A stretch of DNA of 55,756 bases from Dissophora ornata (Eukaryota > Mortierellomycota > Mortierellomycetes > Mortierellales > Mortierellaceae), in the NCBI GenBank assembly GCA_025201705.1, contig MU616688.1, positions 1 through 55,756 on the forward strand, in the 5' to 3' direction. The notes beneath the pieces are model-generated. The model saw only the letters and a program-made list of their open reading frames with translations. It did no database searches and was not told the origin of the DNA. The position numbers and the translations under genes were made by a program. Every line of letters begins with the position of its first letter. The stretch's first letter is position 1. Of the stretch, positions 49,936 through 55,756 are shown one piece after another.

Positions 49936-50863
49936 AGTAATTATCGCATCCAGCTTGATTCAATTCGCAATGCGGAATGGCATCATGGGAACCGAGCAAG
50001 GAGCAACAACGATCGAGTAGCCACCGATAATAGGCAATTCTGCAGGATCATCGCTCTCCCTTGGGGGGCATGGATTGGAATTCTCTTTTTTCGTCGATTC
50101 CAGAATTTATGAAATTCAAAAATCCATGCCAGAGTTATGATCCTGCATTGCCTTTCGTCGGTTGCTACTCCTTCCAAATTCTCTACGCCGTTTTTCTTCA
50201 GGAACTATGGACTATTCATGAAAGGAATCGTGGACTAATCACGCGGAATCGACTTTCTTCACCTCTGCTATTTTCTTTTCAGTGCCTTCCGGAGCTCCCA
50301 AGAACTGCTCAAAGACCTACAAGGTCCCCCGTCGTCCCTTCGAGGCCGCCCGTCTCGACCAGGAGTTGAAGCTCGTCGGAGAGTACGGTCTCCGTAACAA
50401 GCGTGAGATCTGGCGCATTGGTTTCACCCTGTCCAACATCCGTCGTGCTGCCCGTGAGCTGCTCACCTTGGAGGACAAGGACCCCCGTCGTCTCTTCGAG
50501 GGTAACGCCTTGATTCGCCGTTTGGTCCGCATCGGTGTCTTGGACGAGGACAAGATGAAGTTGGATTACGTCTTGGCCTTGAAGATCGAGGATTTCTTGG
50601 AGCGTCGTCTCCAGACCCAGGTCTTCAAGCTCGGTCTTGCCAAGTCCATTCACCACGCCCGCGTTTTGATCCGTCAGCGCCACATCCGCGTCGGAAAGCA
50701 GGTTGTCGATATCCCCTCCTTCGTCGTCCGTCTCGACTCCCAGAAGCACATTGACTTCTCCCTCACTTCCCCCTATGGTGGTGGACGTGCCGGTCGTGTC
50801 AAGAGAAAGCGTGCTGCTGCTGCCGCCAGCAAGGGTGGTGACGCTGAGGAGGATGACGAGTAA
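49936..50863 (+). CDS. RPS9: Cytosolic small-subunit ribosomal protein uS4 (Rps9)
   Basis: Exon 2 (50283-50863) carries nearly the whole protein; the first base of the ATG is in exon 1 (49936), giving 193 residues. The sequence is unmistakable eukaryotic uS4: [95 protein letters not shown] (the S4 RNA-binding domain) and a basic then acidic C-terminus. It binds 18S rRNA near the mRNA entry site. Exon 2 opens with TGCCTTCC right after a TTTTCTTTTCAG acceptor. A GTAATT donor at 49937 follows CAACCA, so splicing gives CAACCATGCC, a good start context, and the expected Met-Pro start. A second donor (GTGAGG at 49913) also follows an A but would create an upstream out-of-frame ATG. Codon use is strongly C-ending, as in highly expressed genes. 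Confidence 0.93.
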
Positions 50864-50923
50864 ATACTTTCACTCCCTCAACACATTCCCATCTTTTCAA
50901 CCGCAGTGTTATTTTTCCAAGAG

Positions 50924-50929
50924 AATAAA
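50924..50929 (+). terminator. Polyadenylation signal of RPS9
   Basis: AATAAA lies 61 nt downstream of the RPS9 stop codon, a normal distance for a short ribosomal-protein 3' UTR. Confidence 0.55.
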
Positions 50930-51400
50930 GAGCAGGAAACAGAAAACGAACAGATTGTGAGGGGACTGTGAATGAAAATACGTAAGAGTGGATAGTGTTA
51001 TAGAGTCGCATGCCCAATGCTCTCGCTAGGAGATTGTACAATAAGGGACTTCAGGATCTTATTCCATAGGTGTAGAAAGTTGTTAGAAAGGTTAACGGAA
51101 CAGACTTTGACAATTAGTACTAGTCCTGGTTTAAAAGGATTGCTGATAGGATCTGTAGAGGAAGACCCGAGTCAGGGGTCTTATTAAGAAGGCCTGTGTG
51201 GCACTTCGTGCTCGATGCTGCATAGAAGCTTGAAAAAGTGCCGTCGCTGAACAGGATCTACACCATGTTAAAGCCCACTGGAAACTCTGGTATGTCAGAA
51301 TGGGCAGGAATACTGGGAGTATCACTGCTTTTCCACCCAAGCCAACAACCCAGAGCTGGACACAGTCTGATAAACAGAGACGTGCATGTCGCTGCGATAC

Positions 51401-51653
51401 CTAAGCATATAAATCAAGCTTGTCCTTCAGCCAATTTTCATCTTGACAGACTGTGATCCCCATCGCCAGCAGCTGAGCTTCAGCATCTAGGAGTTCTTGA
51501 AGTTCCTGTTCAGGCTGGATATGTGGAATCAATACATACATGTAGTTGAATCATTGCGTGATCTAACGACTCGAGAATGGCTAGCGTCTCCAAGCTGTAT
51601 ATACCCAAAGGAAAAGTCGGGTCGCCCTGGCAGTATTTGAAGACTTTGTACAT
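51401..51653 (-). pseudogene. Small minus-strand coding trace with a 25-nt gap
   Basis: Two protein-like segments lie on the minus strand: 51653-51540 (MYKVFKYCQGDPTFPLGIYS, LETLAILESLDHAMIQLH) and 51514-51401 (PEQELQELLDAEAQLLAMGI, TVCQDENWLKDKLDLYA, stop). They join in phase 0 if 25 nt, starting GTATGT and ending CAG, are removed. Each half is exactly 38 codons including the stop. A 25-nt intron would be abnormally short, so it may be a broken gene or a sequencing/indel effect. The frame is open upstream to 51833. I do not recognise the family. Confidence 0.35.
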
Positions 51654-51717
51654 AGATTCTGTTACGTATGGATAGCATTTTCCTGGGAAGCTCTGTGTCT
51701 CGGGAGATTCTCCGCGG

Positions 51718-52037
51718 ATGTTATTTGTGCTTATAGCCCTTCTGGTAGATCTGATTGTGCCAGACTCGTTTGGCCAGGCGCTCGTTGGGCTAAACCCTCG
51801 CGTGATGGCCATTGGCGGATGTAATAAATACATCTTTAATTTTTATGTCGAGATTGACTCAGATGACTCTCTGTACAGTTGCTTGCTGACATTGCCTCGA
51901 TCGCAGCGGGAGGGGCGGTGTCAATGTTGGAGGCCGATGTCCTTGATGAGCCTTGGAGAAACAGTGCAGCCAACTTTTTATTTGATCTTGCTTACGTTGC
52001 CCACCATGTGGTCCTCACTTGTTACCGCCATGTGTAA
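51718..52037 (+). CDS. Possible small gene or 3' exon, plus strand
   Basis: From a good acceptor (CTCTCTGTACAG, ending 51878) an open segment of 53 codons runs to a stop at 52037 and reads like protein: LLADIASIAAGGAVSMLEAD, VLDEPWRNSAANFLFDLAYV, AHHVVLTCYRHV. The nearest phase-compatible start is ATG at 51718 with a GTAGAT donor at 51745, giving MLFVLIALL in front and 61 residues in total. That first exon is uncertain; the segment could equally be the last exon of a decayed or longer gene. I do not recognise the family. Confidence 0.3.
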
Positions 52038-52664
52038 TGATAATCAATCAAAATCAGAAAGTTTTCCCCTCCTCGGGATCTACACAAGCAATACTAAAGT
52101 ACTTCCCGGATTGGCCAAATCGTCGCCCTTTCCTACGGTGGCGCGATAGATCTAACAATTCACTCCGTAATTGAATAATAATCCACGTGTTTGGAAACGC
52201 GCGTTCACGTTCGAATGGACGATGTGCAACGGCGATAGGTGGGCAGCATCTTAACAACACCTACACCGACTAGTTTCAGATCCGTAAACCACGCACTTTC
52301 CCTTTTTGCCAACACTAAACATAGACACCGTTCAGGATATTTTTTTGTTGTTTTGTTTCTTTTATTGCTGATTGTGTCATCGTATGCACCATGGGACATG
52401 GAGCGCTTGAAGTAAGAAAAGAAAAGTGAGGATGGTGTAGAGTCTATGTTTGGATACGTAATTCGAAAAGAGAAGGGGCATGAACAAGTTTTAGATGTTA
52501 TAAAAAAAAAGAGAGAGTGAGAAGCCCTTTGTCCCTGGATGCAGGGGTTTTTTCTTGGGACTGGGTATACATGATATGCAAAGAGAAGAAAAAGAAAAGA
52601 ATGCGGAAAGTTGCCAGGGAGGAGGCAAAAAAAATAGAAAAGAAAACTATTGCAAGTGTCGTCT

Positions 52665-53600
52665 TTAGGACAAATCTGGAAAGTCGTTGGCTTTGGGTGC
52701 ATCCTCCGATCCTTCCACGATAGCGTTTCGCCTGCGGAATGTGTACGGCGATGGTGTCGGCATTGGCACCGGTGCCTGTGTCAGTCTACCGCCCTCATTC
52801 TCTCCTCCTTCCGCGTCGCCGTCGTCACTTCCACCAGCTCCTTCTTCACCTGGATGCATACCCGATGCAACTGAACTGTCGCCATCCATGTTTCCACTAC
52901 TGCTAACACCGCCGTTACCACCGCTGGTGCCACGACCACTCATACCCATGCCCATCGTTCGAGCTCCTCCAGCTCCACCGCCGCTACCGCCACTTCCCGC
53001 AGCGTACAGATGTTTAGTCGATCGGGCCGGCCGTTGTGGGAAAGTGTACTCAAAGTCATGGGAGTTATCACCTGGGTTCGTCAACGGTGAACCAGGCATG
53101 TTCAGACGCGACAGCACTGGTGGGAGCGGTGCGGGCCATTTGGGAGGCTGCGGGCATGACGATAATGAAGGCGACAACGACCCGAAACCCGAGTCCGCGG
53201 ATGAGGACAGTCCGGACAATCCGCCAGCGGATCGAACGATCATGGCATTGTTGCTGTTGACAATGCTGTCTTGGAACGGTTCCATAATGCTTGTATCGAA
53301 TCGTCGGTGTTTCGACGAACTGCTACTACTGGCTGTGATCTCTTTCATGAACCTCGGCCGACTCTGGGAGCAGGCCAATGAGGACATGGGCGAGGATGAC
53401 GCAGAGGAGAGTTTCCACAGGGAATCAGAACAACGAATCTGATGAACCTTGGCATCGAACAGCTCGGTCGCTGTGAGATCCTCCCGACGATGGACTTGCT
53501 GCTTTAGTACAGAGCGCCGTCTGGTTCGAATGCCGTGCTTATTTGGTCCCAAGAGACCCAGACCTTCATCGTACATCATCCTATTGCAAAGGCTTGACAT
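52665..53600 (-). CDS. Low-complexity protein of unknown function
   Basis: A single open frame of 311 residues. Near the N-terminus are basic and mixed-charge stretches (NKHGIRTRRRSVLKQQVHRR, TATELFDAKVHQIRC). The middle is Ser/Pro-rich (LSSSADSGFGSLSPSLSS, PQPPKWPAPLPPVL). A Gly/Ser-rich, then acidic region follows (GSGGSGGGAGG, SDDGDAEGGENEGG). The end, PYTFRRRNAIVEGSEDAPKA, looks like a short linear motif. It has no membrane segment or recognised domain; it is probably a disordered regulatory protein. Good codon structure, an ATG near the frame's 5' limit and long unbroken length support it as real. The GA-rich upstream region resembles that of the transcription-factor genes here. Confidence 0.55.
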   Translation of the reverse strand: MSSLCNRMMYDEGLGLLGPNKHGIRTRRRSVLKQQVHRREDLTATELFDAKVHQIRCSDSLWKLSSASSSPMSSLACSQSRPRFMKEITASSSSSSKHRRFDTSIMEPFQDSIVNSNNAMIVRSAGGLSGLSSSADSGFGSLSPSLSSCPQPPKWPAPLPPVLSRLNMPGSPLTNPGDNSHDFEYTFPQRPARSTKHLYAAGSGGSGGGAGGARTMGMGMSGRGTSGGNGGVSSSGNMDGDSSVASGMHPGEEGAGGSDDGDAEGGENEGGRLTQAPVPMPTPSPYTFRRRNAIVEGSEDAPKANDFPDLS

Positions 53601-55109
53601 GACTGTGTATGTGTGTGTATATTTTTGCTTCGTCTTGGAGTGTTCTTGATCTGCGTAGATATTGGCTTGTCCGTGGTTTTTTTTTTTCGGTCAAGGAAGT
53701 AAAAGATGTCTTTGTGTGCTTGGCTGGTTGACAGGAAAGGAAAAGAGAATGTAAGAGATTAGTTTTTGAAAGTCGCCAGATTTATATTTAGGAGATGGAA
53801 CAAAAGAGATATCGGCTGTGAGCGAGAGAAAGTGAAAGGTTGCACTGCACATCTGTCTCTGTCCAGGAACCATGCTGGACGGATAGGGAGGGCCAAAGAA
53901 TTTATGATACGGAACACATAGCCCAAGGAGCTAAGGAGCAGGGGGGGCAGGGAGCAAACGAACTGGTAGCCAAGATAAGAGAAAGTAGGAGTACTGCTCT
54001 CCAAGTATCATGAAAAGGTGCATAGTTGATGACATTACCCTATGAGGATGGCTATGTGTGGATGTAGATGAGGGGGAAGGGGTGAGGGTAGTGGCGACAG
54101 CGTGGTGGAGATAGGGGACTGTGGTCAAACGAAAATCGAGGAAGGAATACGTTCACAAGGGGTGGCTTTATATAAGAGTGCAGTGCAGTTCTACGGTGTG
54201 CGTTGGGGTCATTCGAGGGGCAGATCGAAGAGCTGTTCAGTTTGGGGAATGTTTGCTTGGCAACTACTCGGGGGGCCAAACGCAGTTTGGTGCAAGCCGA
54301 GCAGTAATACCCATTGGCGGCAAAAGAGCAAAACGAGGAGAGAGAGAGAGGGGAGGGGAGGGGAGGGACTAACAAAGGGCTGGTGGAGTGATGTTGCCGA
54401 TGATGTTCAGATTACACGTTGGCTCTCCTTTGCTGGTGACCATGCTCCTCCCCAAGCCCGCCTCAACGGCCGCTTATTTCTTTGTATGTTGATTTTTGTA
54501 TTTTAAAAATAACATGCATACACAACGGTCGAGGGCAACAGTTGCAAACAAAAGTGTCCACAGAGATGTGGCAAAGAAGGTTACTCACGTTGTTCTCGCT
54601 GTTGTTGTGCTGATGCAGCTGCTTGGTAGAGAGAGAGAGAGGGAGGGAGGGAAGAACTGCGAATATGATCAAGTTGCGAATGCAGTAGAAAGATCAAGCT
54701 GCGTGAGACTCGAGAGAGAGAGAGAGAGAGAGGACAACAAGGGGGTTGGGATAGAAGAGAAAGGGGTTATCAATGCAGAAGCAGAGACAAAGCGAGGGCT
54801 AGCTAGGAAGTGCCGAAGGAAGTGCAGAGGATGCGGAGAAAGGCAAAGAGAAGGAAAATGAGAGAGAGAGAGAGAAAGAAGAAAAAAAGAGATGGAGGAC
54901 ATCTCCATGCTGATATACCTTTTCGACCATGGTCATGCACCATCATCATTGCGTTTGTATTTGAATGGCGATTGATTCAATGGAGTCGCAGTATACTGCA
55001 TTTGGCCTTTGTTGTTTTGTCTGTTTGGGCACCGACGGGACGAATCGCAGGTGGAAATGCATTTGAGCATTGAGCTGCATGTCTCCATGTCGTGCTCGCA
55101 TATCAGAGC

Positions 55110-55144
<35 letters not shown>

Positions 55145-55756
55145 GGAAGAGCGAGAGGGACCCTGACAACACCCATGCAGCATCCATGCTTGTTCTCGCC
55201 CACGGCCGTTGCAAACACGAGGATGGCCCAAGTCGATGCTCAACTGTCCACGGTGTCATCGAGCATCGTCACTGATCCACCACATCCAACGGTAAAAATC
55301 GCAGTGACCCTCTATCAGCACAGACTGCATTTTGCCACGTTTCCATGTTGCTGTTGTTGTTCCTGCCTTGCCACACGCAGGAGCACACCGATTTCTGATA
55401 TGCGACGCAGTTGCTTGGCTTCCCCCATTCTTAGTGAAGCCAAAGAGAGAAAGCGACCGAAATAGGATAGCAATGGCGAAGGCGAGGAGCGTCCCTTTCT
55501 TTCTTCAAGGACATTTCCGCCCGTTTCTACTCTGGCGTAAAATCGATAACGAAAATCCATGCCTGCGCCGCGCATGCTACAGGCAATCAACCTTTTGCTA
55601 CGCTCATTCGCTCTTTCCCCCCTCCCCCCACCCAAAATAAAAAAAAACGACAACAATAATGTTCATGACCACATGTCGAAGCATGGGGCAACAGTTAAAT
55701 GAACGGAACTGGGTTTAGAGAACGGAGCAGTGTAACCATGATCGTTCATTTCCCCC
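53601..55756. other. GA-rich non-coding region upstream of the unknown gene
   Basis: About 2.2 kb with no supportable gene on either strand. Purine tracts recur at 54340-54366, 54627-54653, 54711-54733, 54859-54895 and 55106-55150. It probably contains the promoter and 5' UTR of the minus-strand gene ending at 53600; the window edge prevents saying what lies beyond. Confidence 0.55.
55106..55150. repeat. GA microsatellite
   Basis: About 45 bp of AG repeats, broken only by GGG steps near its end. It is the longest of five such tracts in this flank. Confidence 0.8.

Larger units (their letters stand above)
50864..52664. other. Interval downstream of RPS9 with weak coding traces
   Basis: About 1.8 kb. 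It holds the RPS9 3' UTR (AATAAA at 50924-50929), two small unresolved coding traces in opposite orientations (51401-51653 minus, 51718-52037 plus), and an A/G-rich stretch next to the stop of the unknown minus-strand gene (52500-52650). Confidence 0.5.

Overview
This window looks like nuclear DNA from a filamentous fungus. Genes are broken by many short spliceosomal introns (mostly 75-150 nt, GT..AG, some with TACTAAC-like branch points). Fungal families are present: a Zn2Cys6 activator, a Con7-type C2H2 factor, Get5, Cns1, Ptc6-like and Hem13. Simple-sequence tracts (poly-T/A, GA/CT, CAG/CAA) are abundant. The intron-rich style, glutamine/histidine-rich regulators and overall protein character fit an early-diverging lineage such as Mortierellomycota/Mucoromycota; that placement is inference. 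I rebuilt exon-intron structures by hand. Every multi-exon model below keeps frame across all junctions.

Layout. 118-7487 (+): a 2380-residue secretory-pathway-like protein made of tandem LEA14/DUF3712-like beta modules. 7741-10461 (-): a WD40 protein resembling LRWD1/ORCA. 10587-12056 (-): the GPN-loop GTPase Npa3/GPN1. 12.1-15.2 kb: mostly gene-free, with a decayed ~337-bp tandem duplication. 15259-15615 (+): a small secreted-like protein. 15872-18189 (+): mitochondrial tyrosyl-tRNA synthetase, nine exons. 19247-20234 (+): Get5-like tail-anchored-protein factor. 22363-26852 (+): a 1187-residue Zn2Cys6 activator. 27247-30188 (-): an R3H-SUZ RNA-binding protein. 32076-33940 (-): a Con7-like C2H2 factor. 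33.9-40.7 kb: a long gene-poor stretch with GA/CT tracts and an A52 run. 40670-41852 (-): a four-segment membrane protein. 42647-45017 (+): Ptc6-like PP2C phosphatase. 45308-46676 (+): Hsp90 co-chaperone Cns1/TTC4. 46907-47811 (+): mitochondrial ribosomal protein bL17m. 47975-49756 (-): coproporphyrinogen III oxidase. 49936-50863 (+): ribosomal protein uS4/Rps9, divergent from HEM13. 51.4-52.0 kb: two unresolved small coding traces. 52665-53600 (-): a low-complexity protein of unknown function. 53.6-55.8 kb: GA-rich non-coding DNA.

The genes do not form one pathway. The window reads as ordinary euchromatin in which mitochondrial/translation housekeeping genes (MSY1, bL17m, HEM13, RPS9, NPA3, GET5, CNS1, PTC6-like) alternate with large regulatory genes that have long, repeat-rich flanks. 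I found no CRISPR array, intact transposon, prophage or biosynthetic cluster. The most notable observations are the giant repeat protein, two genes whose ATG start codon appears to be split by an intron (Con7-like and RPS9), a 26-nt micro-exon in the HEM13 presequence, and several unresolved small coding traces.
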